A stretch of 64,000 nt of DNA from Gaiellasilicea sp963765705 (GTDB lineage: Bacteria > Actinomycetota > Thermoleophilia > Gaiellales > Gaiellaceae). Below the pieces are notes generated by a model. The model had not been told where the DNA came from. It saw only the letters and a list, made by a program, of their open reading frames with translations, and did no database searches. Positions 33,915-43,555 of the stretch are shown here, in pieces. The DNA is taken from the NCBI GenBank assembly GCA_963765705.1, contig CAVXXJ010000006.1, positions 496,001-560,000 on the forward strand, given 5' to 3'. Within the stretch, counting starts at the first letter, position 1. Each line of letters begins with the position of its first letter. Made by a program: the position numbers and the translations under genes.

Positions 33915-35678
33915 CCAACCCGCGAGCCAACGAACTGATCGACCAGGCCTTCTTCGCCTGGTCGGACTCGTACGCGACGAGCAAGCTGGACCTGGTCGCC
34001 TCCTCGCTCAAGGGGAAAGCCACGGCAAGCCTGTCGGCCTCCCTGAAAGAGCACATCCGGCTCCAGGGAGCCGACAGACCAGCACACGCGTTGTCCTACA
34101 TCGACCTCGGTGACGGCACCGTGGCCGTGCTACGCCGAGTCCTCACCGGACACTCGAACGGGCGCAACAACTCACACGCGCTGATCGGTTCGGCCAAATC
34201 CTCACCGTCTCGATGGCCCTCGCCATGGAGAGCTGGCCGGAATGGCAGAAACACCCCCCGGCGAACCAGTGGATGGCGAAACTGACCCCGTCGAACCTGC
34301 CGGAAGTCTCCACCAGCAGTCTCGCCGCGACGATGCGCCCACTCGCCGTACAGTGCGAACAGGCCATCGGCACCGTGCTCGGACGGCTGCTCGACCAACC
34401 CCACGCCCCGCTGACCATCATCGGCTGTCCCGTCGAGTACCGGCTGCCGATGGTGTGGGCACTACGCGGAGCGGCCAACGACTACCTGAACCGGAACTAC
34501 GGGGTGCACCGGCGCTGGTCGTTCTCCACCCACGAGGTCCGGCACGAGGACGCCGTCTCGCGGCTGCCCGCGATCGTGTTCCTGCCCGCACGACCGGAGG
34601 GCATCGGCGTCGCGAACCGCACCATCGTCGACCTGACACCCGGCCGCGAACCGACCAGCACCAGGGCCGGGATGGCCACCACCCTCGTTACCCAGTTCCT
34701 GCACAAGACCTCGCAACGTGAACAGGTGTACGAGCAGCCCCCGGTCCGCAACGAGTACCTCCCGTCACCACCGCCGGTCACCCTGGCCACCGCCAGGACA
34801 GTCGACGAGTTCCTGGTGGCGTTGGGGCAGCTCGAGACATCGGTGTCCGGTCACCAACAGCGCAGCGAACTGCGGGCCACGCTCGACGTGGACACGATGA
34901 ACAAGATCACCACCTTCGCCGAGAGAACAGCACGCAAGCAGCTGACAGAACGGGTGCTGACCGTCACCTACGGCCCCCAACTGACGGACCTCCAGCAAAC
35001 CGACGGCCTGGCACACGCGACCGAGCAGATCGCGAAATGCGACTCGGACTACCTGGCCAGGAGTCTGAGCGCCGCCGCCCTGTCGAACGGTAAGAACCAG
35101 GTCACCGCCGCCGCCTACCAACGGTGGGTCACCTTCGACCGCCCACCCGTCATCACCCCACCGCCCCGAAACAACCATGAACGGCGCACCACGAAAAAGA
35201 GTGCCGCTCGCGCCGTCGCCACCCGGATACTCACCGCACTCCTCCTCGCCTTCATCATCGGATTCCTGCTGGGACTCCTGATCGGGCGGCCAGCACAACC
35301 CGCGGCAAGCGGCGCACCCGCCCCCGAAACCACCACCACCGCCACGACGCCCACCGCACCCCAAACCGGCACCATCTCAGCGGGCCTGCCCACCGTCGGT
35401 CGAGTCGCCCTCCAACCAACCGACAACGAACGGGTCTACTCGTTCGTCCAGGCCGGCGACAAGTTCTACCCCCAAGCACCCTGCAACCCCGTCGGGCAAG
35501 GCATCTACCAGTGCGTCAGGTTCGGCACGCCCGACTCGCCGCCCCGACCGAGCCGGCGCTGGTGGCGATCGTCGTGCCCGACAACCAGGTAGCCGGACTA
35601 CAAGAACTCGCCAGACACCAAGGGGTGACAAGCAAGCTGGAGGGCTGGGGGGACACGAAGATCGTCCTACGCGCCTGA
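33911..35678 (+). CDS. GAP1-like (GTPase-associated protein 1) membrane protein, two frameshifts
   Basis: Last gene of the operon. The N-terminus (DQAFFAWSDSYATSKLDLVA, then LSYIDLGDGTVAVLRRVLTG and NNSHALIGSA-QILTVSMAL) has the pattern of the GAP1 N-terminal domain, including the HALIG element. A central helical region follows, then one membrane helix (RILTALLLAFIIGFLLGLLI), a Thr/Ala/Pro-rich linker and a C-terminal extracytoplasmic domain with two Cys residues (APCNPVGQGIYQCVRF) ending KLEGWGDTKIVLRA. Slips near 34,193 and 35,530 must be repaired to give about 588 residues. The overlap with the GTPase gene supports a GTPase/GAP1 pair. A membrane helix plus outside domain on a GAP1-like protein is unusual to my knowledge. 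Confidence 0.75.
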
Positions 35679-35684
35679 CCCCGC

Positions 35685-36401
35685 TCAACTGAACTGCTGC
35701 ACCAACAGCACCGCGGCACCCGTCAACGCCAGCGCCATCGCCGTGATCCTGGTCCGCCGCGCATCCAGGCGCCGACCGACCGGGCGCGCCAACACCACCC
35801 CCACCGCGGCCGCCGGCGCCAGGAACAACGCGTAACGCAGGGTGTGCGGGTCCACCGACCCGGACACCGCCAACGCCGCGAAGCTCAGCACCGACCCGAC
35901 CAGGAAGAACGCACCCATCGTGCTGCGCAGCCGCGGCCCGGCGAACCGCTGCCACACCATCGCCATCGGCGGCCCGCCGATCGACGTCGCCGTACCCATC
36001 AGCCCCGACACCGCACCCGCGACCACCACGGCGCGCGGGGTCGGCTGTGGCCGGAACCCCCACAGGCTCGCGACCACCCCGGCCACCACCATCACCACCA
36101 CCAGCAGCGCCAAGGGTTTCGCCGGCAGGACCACCACGAGCATCGCGCCCGCGACCGTGCCGGGCACCCGGCCGACCAGCGCCCACCCCGTGCCACGCAG
36201 GTCGAGATGCGTGCCGTCCATGACCAGCACCGCCGACGTCACCCCACACGCCAACACCAGCAACACGACCGGCACCAGCGACGGCTCGACGAGCGCCACC
36301 ACAGGCGCGGCGATCAACCCGAGCCCGAACCCGATCGCCACCTGCAACAACGCGCCCAGCAGGACGACCGCGCAGAGAAGCGCGAAACCCCAAACGCTCA
36401 T
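35685..36401 (-). CDS. TSUP-family (TauE/SafE) membrane permease
   Basis: Inner-membrane transporter of 238 residues, related to sulfite/sulfonate exporters. About eight helices are visible, beginning FALLCAVVLLGALLQVAIGF with the family's GxGxGLIAAP element, and the second-repeat motif SGLMGTATSIGGPPMAM. The gene is convergent with the GAP1-like gene, only six bases between stops. Substrate is not clear; relatives export sulfite, taurine-derived or other small anions. The start is ATG 36,401. The 136 bases upstream, to the next gene, hold repeats and a palindrome. Confidence 0.85.
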   Translation of the reverse strand: MSVWGFALLCAVVLLGALLQVAIGFGLGLIAAPVVALVEPSLVPVVLLVLACGVTSAVLVMDGTHLDLRGTGWALVGRVPGTVAGAMLVVVLPAKPLALLVVVMVVAGVVASLWGFRPQPTPRAVVVAGAVSGLMGTATSIGGPPMAMVWQRFAGPRLRSTMGAFFLVGSVLSFAALAVSGSVDPHTLRYALFLAPAAAVGVVLARPVGRRLDARRTRITAMALALTGAAVLLVQQFS

Positions 36402-36420
36402 GGTGTTCTACGGCCTCGCT

Positions 36421-36438
36421 CCGCTCGGTGCCGAGCGG
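36421..36438. promoter_or_regulatory. Palindrome upstream of TSUP gene
   Basis: Perfect 8-2-8 palindrome CCGCTCGG-tg-CCGAGCGG, in the 136-base gap between the TSUP permease start and the oligopeptide transporter's last stop. The same gap holds two copies of TCCCAGCGC with nearby GCTGCTCGG. It could be an operator for the permease or a terminator for the transporter operon. Confidence 0.35.
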
Positions 36439-36537
36439 ACCCAGGGAGGCGGCGTCTTCCCTCCCAGCGCTGCTCGGCGAGGTCGCTTCGCTCCCAGCGC
36501 CTCCGCTGCTCGGTCAGTCCAGACGCCGCCGGCCCGC

Positions 36538-37491
36538 TCACAGTGGATGGTGACAGAGTCCGACGTGGCCGTCCCCTCTGGACACCACCGGCGGCGGCTC
36601 AGCGCACTCAGCCGTCGCCTTCCAGCAGCGGGTCCGGAACCGGCAGCCCGACGGCGGGTTCAGCGGCGACGGAATCTCACCCCGCAACAGAATCCGCTCC
36701 CCGTCCTCCGGCGACAACCGGGGTGCCGCCGACATCAGCGCCGCCGTGTACGGGTGCACCGGCCGGTCGAACACCTCCTCCGTCGGCCCCTCCTCGACCA
36801 CCTTCCCCAGGTACATCACCGACACCCGGTCCGCCACATGCCGCACCACCGACAGGTCATGCGAGATGAACAGATAGGACACCCCCAGCTCACGCTGCAG
36901 CTCCGCCAGCAGGTTCAGCACCTGCGCCTGCACCGACAGGTCCAACGCCGACACCGGCTCGTCGCACACGATCAGCTCCGGGTTCAACGCCAGCGCCCGC
37001 GCGATCCCGATCCGCTGCCGCTGCCCGCCGGAGAACTCGTTCGGGTACCGGTCCGCGTCGCCCGCCCGCAAACCCACCAGCTCCAGCAGCTCACGTACCC
37101 GCCCGGCCCGGTCCGCCGGCGCCGCGTCCCGGTGGGTGCGCCACGGCTCGCCGATCAGCTCGGCCGCGGTCATCCGCTCGTTCAGTGACGCGTACGGGTC
37201 CTGGAACACCATCTGCACCCGCCGCCGCCACGCCAGCAAATCCTTGCCGCGCAACGTGAACGGGTCCACCTCGCCGAACCGGACCGTGCCGGCGTCCGGG
37301 CGGGCCAACATCAACAACACCCGCGCCAACGTCGACTTCCCGCACCCCGACTCGCCAACCAGCCCGACCGTCTCGCCGCGGCCGATCGTCAGGTCCACAC
37401 CGTCCAGCGCGGTCAGCTGCTTGCGGCCGACCCGGAACGACTTACGCAACCCGGTCGCCGCCAGCACCGGCGGGGCCAGAACCTCAGGCAT
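36538..37491 (-). CDS. Oligopeptide/dipeptide ABC transporter ATP-binding protein (OppF type)
   Basis: Cytoplasmic ATPase of 317 residues. Walker A is GESGCGKST, the Q-loop is MVFQDPYASLN, the signature is NEFSGGQRQR, Walker B is ELIVCDEPVSALD, and the H-loop is LFISHDLSV. The C-terminal oligopeptide-transporter domain with its Cys pattern (PPSGCRFRTRC, then ECAEPPPV and LCHHP) is complete. It overlaps the OppD-type gene by 8 bases, and the run of transporter genes reads permeases, OppD, OppF. This is the downstream end of the operon. Confidence 0.92.
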   Translation of the reverse strand: MPEVLAPPVLAATGLRKSFRVGRKQLTALDGVDLTIGRGETVGLVGESGCGKSTLARVLLMLARPDAGTVRFGEVDPFTLRGKDLLAWRRRVQMVFQDPYASLNERMTAAELIGEPWRTHRDAAPADRAGRVRELLELVGLRAGDADRYPNEFSGGQRQRIGIARALALNPELIVCDEPVSALDLSVQAQVLNLLAELQRELGVSYLFISHDLSVVRHVADRVSVMYLGKVVEEGPTEEVFDRPVHPYTAALMSAAPRLSPEDGERILLRGEIPSPLNPPSGCRFRTRCWKATAECAEPPPVVSRGDGHVGLCHHPL

Positions 37492-38461
37492 GGGTCAACT
37501 CCTCCGAGAAATGGCAGGCCGCGGCCCGACCGTCATCCACCAGCGCCAACAGCGGCCGCTCCTCGACACACCGGTCAGCGGCGAGCGGGCAGCGGGCCTG
37601 GAACACACACCCCGACGGGATCGCCGACAGCTCCGGCGGGCTACCACCGACCGCCGGCAACGGCTCACCCTTCCGCGCATGCTCGGGCACCGAGTCCAAC
37701 AACCCCTTCGTGTAGGGGTGCCGCGGCCGGTCGAACACCTCCCGAACCGGGCCGGTCTCCACCACGTTCCCCGCATACATCACCGCGACGTCATCGGCCC
37801 GCTCGGCCACCAACGCCAGGTCATGGGTGATCAACACGACCGCCATGTCCCGCTCGGTCTGCAGATCCCGCAACAACTGCATGATCTGCGCCTGCACCGT
37901 CACATCCAACGCCGTCGTCGGCTCGTCGGCGAGCAGCACGTCCGGGCCCAACGCGACCGCCATCGCGATCAGCAGCCGCTGGCGCATCCCACCCGAGAAC
38001 TGGTGCGGATACGACCGGTACCGTGCCGCCGGCTCCGGGATCCCGACCCGCGCCATCAGCTCGACCGCCTTCGCGCGCGCGGCCCGACGGGACAGTCCCT
38101 CATGGATCCGGAACGGTTCGGCCAACTGCCGGCCCACCGGCTGCACCGGGTTGAGTGCGGTGAGCGCGTCCTGGAACACGATCGCCAGCTTCGGCCCGGC
38201 GAGCTCCCGCCGCCCCGCCCGGCTCAACGCCAGCACATCCGTGCCGCCAAGACGCACCGCGCCGCCGGACACCTCGGCCACCGGATCCAGCAACCCGACG
38301 ATCGACTGCGCCGTCAACGACTTCCCGCACCCCGACTCGCCGAGCAACGCCAGCGTCCGTCCCTTGTGCACGGTGAAACTGACGTCGTCCACCGCCCGCA
38401 ACACCCCACCAGGCGTGTGCAGGTCAACCGTCAAACCCTCGACCGACAGCGCCGCCGTCAT
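37484..38461 (-). CDS. Oligopeptide/dipeptide ABC transporter ATP-binding protein (OppD type)
   Basis: Cytoplasmic ATPase of 325 residues. Walker A GESGCGKSL, the Q-loop IVFQDALTALNP, signature HQFSGGMRQRL, Walker B VLLADEPTTALDVT and the H-loop ITHDLALV are all present. The Cys-rich C-terminal end (IPSGCVFQARCPLAADRC) is typical of the peptide-transporter ATPases. The start ATG 38,461 overlaps the stop of the permease gene as ATGA, and its own 3' end overlaps the OppF-type gene. It forms a heterodimer with that protein in known systems. Confidence 0.92.
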   Translation of the reverse strand: MTAALSVEGLTVDLHTPGGVLRAVDDVSFTVHKGRTLALLGESGCGKSLTAQSIVGLLDPVAEVSGGAVRLGGTDVLALSRAGRRELAGPKLAIVFQDALTALNPVQPVGRQLAEPFRIHEGLSRRAARAKAVELMARVGIPEPAARYRSYPHQFSGGMRQRLLIAMAVALGPDVLLADEPTTALDVTVQAQIMQLLRDLQTERDMAVVLITHDLALVAERADDVAVMYAGNVVETGPVREVFDRPRHPYTKGLLDSVPEHARKGEPLPAVGGSPPELSAIPSGCVFQARCPLAADRCVEERPLLALVDDGRAAACHFSEELTHA

Positions 38462-39372
38462 GCCGTCACCTCCGTGACCCCGCCGCGGCGCCGCTTCGCC
38501 ATCGTCAGCCGCCACCGCTGCTTCGGATCGGTCGCCAGCCGCACCCACGCCGCCAGAATCGTCGCCGACACCGTCGTCACCACGATCGCCACCCCCGGCA
38601 GCACCGCGATCCACCACGCCGTCTGCAGGTACTGGCGGCCCTGCGCCACCATCAACCCCCAGCTCACGTCCGGCGGCTGGATCCCGATCCCCAGGAACGA
38701 CAGCGACGACTCCGACAACATCACGAAACAGAAGTCCAACGTCGCCACCGTCAACAACGTCGGCAGCACGATCGGCAGCAGGTGCCGGTAGATCGTCGGC
38801 CAGGCCCGGGTGCCGAACGTGCGGGCCGCGTCCACGAACAACCGCGTCCGCAGCTCCGCCGACTCCGCCCGCGCCGTACGCAGGTAGATCGGGATCCTGG
38901 CGAACGCGAGAATCAGCACGATGTTGGCCGCCGACGGCGCGAACACATACAGCACCACCACCGCCAGCAGCAGCGACGGGAACGACAGGATCACGTCCGC
39001 GACCCGCATCGCCAGGCTCTCCCGCCAGCCGCCGTGGTAGCCGGCCCACATGCCGAGCGCCGACCCCACCACCAGCGAGCACAGCACCGCCGGCACCGCC
39101 ACCGACAACGTCGTCCCCGCCGCCTCGACGAGCCGGGCCAGCACGCTGCGGCCCAACACGTCGGTGCCGAGCAACCCGAAGAAACCGTGGTCGAACGACG
39201 GTGGCCGCAGTGACGCCCGCAGGTCCTGCCGCGTCGCCCGGTCCCCGATCAACCACGGTCCGAGCAGCGCCGTCAGCACCACCAGACCGAGGATCACTGC
39301 GGCCACGGCCGCGAACTTGTCCTTACCGAGCAGCTGCCACCACTTCTGCCGGCCACGTTTCACAGCTGGCAC
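38458..39372 (-). CDS. Oligopeptide/dipeptide ABC transporter permease (OppC/DppC type)
   Basis: Inner-membrane permease of 304 residues. It has the N-terminal helix KFAAVAAVILGLVVLTALLG followed by the family sequence GFFGLLGTDVLGRSVLARLV. The helices around LSVAVPAVLCSLVVGSALG and the EAA-type loop (DAARTFGTRAWPTIYRHLLP) contact the ATPases. The C-terminus is basic. It is followed by the OppD-type gene with an ATGA overlap; upstream, 40 bases away, is the other permease, which is cut. Confidence 0.92.
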   Translation of the reverse strand: MPAVKRGRQKWWQLLGKDKFAAVAAVILGLVVLTALLGPWLIGDRATRQDLRASLRPPSFDHGFFGLLGTDVLGRSVLARLVEAAGTTLSVAVPAVLCSLVVGSALGMWAGYHGGWRESLAMRVADVILSFPSLLLAVVVLYVFAPSAANIVLILAFARIPIYLRTARAESAELRTRLFVDAARTFGTRAWPTIYRHLLPIVLPTLLTVATLDFCFVMLSESSLSFLGIGIQPPDVSWGLMVAQGRQYLQTAWWIAVLPGVAIVVTTVSATILAAWVRLATDPKQRWRLTMAKRRRGGVTEVTA

Positions 39373-39412
39373 GTCAGTGGACTAGTTGGCTGTTGCGGTC
39401 ATTGTCAGGCTC

Positions 39413-39903
39413 CTATGCCGCGACCGGTTGGCGGACACGCGCGTCGATCAGCGCGTAGCAGATGTCGATGACGATGTTCAGCACGAAGATCGTGACCGCG
39501 GTCAGCAGCACCGCGGCCTGCAACACGGCGAAGTCCCGCTGCAGGATCGAGTCGATCATCAGCTTGCCGATACCCGGCCACCCGAAGATCGTCTCCACCA
39601 CCACCGCCCCGTTGACCAAACCAATGGTGAGATCGCCGGCGACGGTCAACACCGGGGTCGTGGCGTTACGCAGCGCGTGCCCGAACACCACCCGTTTCTC
39701 GCTGGCGCCCTTGCTGCGCGCCACCTTCACATACGGCGCCGACAGCGCACCCACCATCGCGCCGCGCACCACCTGCACCAGCACCCCGAACGGGCGGATC
39801 AGCAGCGTGGCGACCGGCAGCACCCACACCTCGAACCCACCATCCACACCGGACGTCGGCAGCAGACCGAGGCTCACCCCGAACACCAGCACACCCATGA
39901 TCG
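39413..39903 (-). pseudogene. OppB/DppB-type permease, C-terminal half only (cut at about 39.9 kb)
   Basis: From the C-terminal end the protein reads back to IMGVLVFGVSLGLLPTSG, roughly the middle of an OppB-type permease. The rest (ATLLIRPFGVLVQVVRGAMV, then the EAA loop RSKGASEKRVVFGHALRNA, ending VLNIVIDICYALIDARVRQP) is intact. The first 130 or so residues, including the first helix and the periplasmic region, are absent. The next bases upstream belong to an FAD-linked oxidase that lacks its C-terminus. The most likely reason is an assembly join, though a real deletion fusing two loci cannot be excluded from sequence alone. Confidence 0.75.
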
Positions 39904-41041
39904 CGATGCGTGAGCGCCCCGCCGCCCTCGTGCGGACGGCCGAGCGCGCCGCCCAGCTGTCGGAGCTCGGCGAGCAGCAGCGAGGTCGTCGCCCCAGGGC
40001 CCACCTCGGAGAGGAACGCGTCGATCGCGGTGTCGGGGAGCGATTCAAGCATCGCGGTGTCAGACACGAACGGGGCACCACCCTCTGGGTCCATGTGCAG
40101 GCGCACAAGCGACTTGGCCGGGACCCGGCCAAAGGTGTCGATCTCGGGGCGCAGTGCGCGGAGGCCATGCAACAGTTCCTGCCCGCGTTCGTCGGACCCG
40201 AGCACGGCCCCGTCGATCACCGCAAGCGAGCGGCCGCGAAGCGGGGCAGGCATCTCCGGCACCGGAGGCACCCGCAGGATGCGGAACGCGGTCGTCACGT
40301 CGTCCGGAGCCGAGGGTCCCCAGGCCGCCCATTCCCGCAACACCTTCTCGCTGTCGTTGATGTCCCAGATCAGCATGCCGGCGTACGCCGTCGCGATCGG
40401 ATACATGCGGAACTCCAGCGCAGTGACCACGCCGAAGTTGCCGCCACCGCCGCGAACCGCCCAGAACAGCTCGGGGTTGGCGGTGGCGTCCGCGCGCACG
40501 AGCGTGCCGTCGCCGATGACCACTTCCACCGCGGTCAGGCTGTTGGTGGCCAGGCCGAGCCTGCGCGCGTACCAGCCGATCCCCCCGCCCAGCGAGTAGC
40601 CGGCGATGCCGACGTCCGGCGCGGAACCGTGCAGTACCGCCATCCCATGGGTTGCGGCCGCGTCGACGGCCGGTTCCCAGATGGCGCCGCCCTCGACCCG
40701 AACGATTCCGCGGGTCGGGTCGGAGATCACCATGTTGAGGTGAAAGGTGTGTACGAGCACCACGTCGTCGAGGCCTCGGGCGGCAAGTGGCGCCGCGTTG
40801 TGACCGGTGCTCTGCGGGGCGATCCGTAGACCGGCCTCGGCTGCGACGCGGACCACCGCGCCGACCTCCGCGGCCGTCCGTGGGAAAGCCACGGCAGCCG
40901 GACGCTGGTCGACCGCCACATTCCAAGGGAGTCTGGCGGCGTCGTAGCCGGGGTCGCCGGGCAGGTGCAGGTTGCCACCGCAGAGACCGCGCAGGTAGGC
41001 GGCTGGGCTGGCAGCGGCTCGAGACTCAGCTCCATGGTCAT
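39900..41041 (-). pseudogene. FAD-linked oxidase, C-terminus missing (cut at about 39.9 kb)
   Basis: Flavoprotein of the berberine-bridge/PCMH type. The start ATG 41,041 (GGAG about ten bases upstream) is followed by one slip near 41,005, then CGGNLHLPGDPGYDAARLPW (with the flavin-linking Cys/His region), PRTAAEVGAVVRVAAEAGL, the FAD loop APDVGIAGYSLGGGIGWYAR, and AVRGGGGNFGVVTALEFRMY. Reading ends at LLLAELRQLGGALGRPHEGG, about 100 residues short of the family's usual C-terminal BBE segment. The next sequence is the middle of a peptide permease. Divergent from the AfsR-type regulator gene, which may control it. Confidence 0.78.
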
Positions 41042-41102
41042 GGTCAAGCTCCTTCGTTCCGTCAGGGTCAGTCCTTGTCGGTGCCCTGTTGTTGGACCGA
41101 CC

Positions 41103-41140
41103 TTGACGTGAGTCGCTTGGCGTTGACTGGGACTTGACTT
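41103..41140 (+). promoter_or_regulatory. Possible SARP binding site: TTGAC heptamers with 11-bp period
   Basis: TTGACTG (41,123-41,129) and TTGACTT (41,134-41,140) are exactly 11 bp apart, the period of the heptameric direct repeats bound by SARP/AfsR regulators. A third TTGACGT is at 41,103-41,109. They lie in the 132-base gap between the divergent FAD oxidase and AfsR-type regulator genes, about 34 bases before the regulator start, so auto-regulation or control of the oxidase is plausible. Confidence 0.5.
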
Positions 41141-41173
41141 GGAGCGCGCGGGTGTTGGGAGCCGTCCTTGCCT

Positions 41174-43555
41174 ATGCTGCGATGCGTGGAGGTGGCAGTC
41201 CTCGGACCGATCGAGGTGCGGCTGGGTGGGCGCGCGGTGGACTTGGGGACGCCCAAGCAGCGGGCCCTGGTCGCTGCGCTTGCGCTGTCCCAGGGTCGGC
41301 CGGTGTCTGTCGACGCGATCGTCGACCTGCTGTGGGGAGACGGGCCGCCGCCGGGCGTGACCGCAACCCTGCAGGCCTACGTCTCCGGCCTGCGGCGGGT
41401 GATCGAACCAGAGCGGGAGCGACGTGCCCCCGCGACCGTGCTGGTCACCGTCGCACCTGGATACGCGCTCCGGGTTTCCGACGCCGAGGTGGACACCCAG
41501 CTGTTCGAGCGGACCGTGTCCGAGCAGCACCGCCGGCTCAAAGCGTCGCCCCTCGCACCGAGCTTGCTCTCCGTCGCCGACCTGAGCGACGCGGCGTCCC
41601 AGCTGCACTCTTGCCTGGAACTCTGGCGCGGAACGCCGTACGGCGAGCTCGAGGATGCGGCCCCGGCGGTGGCGGAGCGGGCCCGGCTCGAGGAACTGAG
41701 ACTGGTCGCACTCGAGGATCGGGCTGTCGCCGAGCTGGCGCTGGGCCACCATCGGACGATCGCCGCCGAGCTGGAGGCGATGACCGCCGCACACCCGCTT
41801 CGCGAGCGCCTGTGGGGCTTGCGGGCCTTGGCGCTGACCAGGTCAGGGCGGCAGGCCGATGCCCTCGACGTGCTGCGGCAGGTACGCGAGGTACTCGCCG
41901 ACGAGCTCGGGCTGGAGCCCGGCGGGGAGCTGCGAGACCTCCAGAAAGCGGTGCTTCAGCAGGATCCTGCGCTGGACTGGATGCCGCCGCCCGAGGGGCT
42001 GGCGTCGTCTCGAGCAATCGGCTGTGCCCGAGCCCGAGCCTAGGCCCGCATCGCCTCCACGGGTGGACCCCGTCACGTCGTGGCCGATGGTCGGACGCGA
42101 CCGCGACCTCGCGGCGCTGACTCGAACGCTCCAGGCCGCCGACGACGGCACCCCGTCGTACGCCGTGCTGACCGGAGAGCCCGGCATCGGCAAGAGCCGG
42201 CTCGCATCCGAGCTCGTCGCACACGCGAGGCAGATCGGCCGGACCCAGGTCCTGATCGGCCGATGCTCCCAGGACGACGGCGCGCCGCCGCTGTGGCCAT
42301 GGGCGACCGTTCTGGAAGCGCTGGGCGCGGAACTGCCGGCGTACCAGGATGGCGAGGACGAGGGCGCGCAGTTCCGCGCCTGGGAACAGATCACCAGGAC
42401 GATTCGTGGCGCCGCAGCCGACAAAACGTTGCTCCTCGTCATCGACGACCTGCACTGGGCCGACACCTCCACGCTCCGCGTGCTTCGGCTGCTCGCCGAG
42501 ACCGCGGACGACGACCGCCTGATGGTGCTCACCACCTGGCGGGCGCATCCAGAGCCAACCGGAGAGCTTGCCGACGTCGCGGAAGTCCTCGCCCGGCGCC
42601 ACGCCCTCCGCCTCGAGCTCGACGGCCTCCCGGCCGACGCGGTCGCCGAGGTGTTCGAGACCGTGTCCCACAACCGACCGTCGGACCGGCAGGCCGAGGA
42701 ACTCCGCGCACGCACGGACGGCAACCCGTTCTTTCTCGTCGAGTACGCCAGGCTGGCCGGTGAGCGTGCCGACCTCGGCAGCCTCCTCGGCGAGGACAAT
42801 CCGCCCACTGCGGTCGCGGAGGTGCTGAAGCGCCGGCTGGCCCGACTGCCCGCGGACACCGTGAGTGCGCTGCGATCGGCAGCCCTGATCGGTCGGCAGT
42901 TCGACAGCCCGACCCTGGCCGCGGTCACCGGCATCGACGAGGACGACCTTCTCGACGTGGTGGAGCCGGCCCAGGCGGCCGGCCTGGTGAGGGAGGACGG
43001 CGTCGACCGGTTCTTGTTCGCGCACGCGCTGGTCCGCGACACCCTGCGGCTTGGTCTGACGGCCTCTCGCCGGGCTCGTGCCCACGCCCGAGTGGCCGAG
43101 GCCCTGTCCGACCAGGACGGCCGGGAGTCGGAGGAGGCGTGGCACTGGCGGGAGGCCGGGCCGTCGTACGCACGCCGGGCCTGGCGCTCGGCAGTCGCCG
43201 CCTCGGAGGAGGCCCGGCGCCTGCACGCGCACGACCGTGCAATGGAGCTTCTCCGGCAGGCGATCGACTCACTGGACCAGGATCCGGCGGCGACTCCGGC
43301 AGAGCGGTACGACGTCCTGATGGGGCTCGTCGAGGCGGCTCGCTGGGCGGCGCAGTGGCCCGAGCTGACCCGCACCGTCGAGGAGGCGATCGACGTCGCC
43401 GAGTCGATGGGGGATGAGGAACTGGTGGCCCGTGCGGCCATCTCGACGACGCAGGGAACCCTGTGGACGTCCGCCGCGCCCGGCCAGCTCAACGACCGCG
43501 TGATCGGAGCCCTGCGTCGGAGCCTCGACCGGCTGCCCGCCGTCGACGGCTCCCT
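41174..43555 (+). pseudogene. AfsR/SARP-type regulator with AAA ATPase, C-terminus cut (join at about 43,556)
   Basis: Large transcriptional activator. The N-terminal winged helix is VAVLGPIEVRLGGRAVDLGT with PKQRALVAALALSQGRPVSV, and the BTAD domain follows (ALRVSDAEVDTQLFERTVSE; ALDVLRQVREVLADELGLEP). After one slip near 42,010 comes an AAA-type NTPase: Walker A GEPGIGKSRL and Walker B LLLVIDDLHWAD. Helical repeats begin, then stop at RRSLDRLPAVDGSLR. A complete protein would be several hundred residues longer. The start is ATG 41,174, or GTG 41,186. Downstream sequence belongs to a different kind of bacterium, so truncation is probably from assembly, not evolution. Confidence 0.8.

Noticed and set aside
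35679..35684. A shared terminator between the GAP1-like gene and the TSUP gene
   Set aside because: Only six bases separate the stops and no stem was found around them, unlike the clear stem at 4,267.
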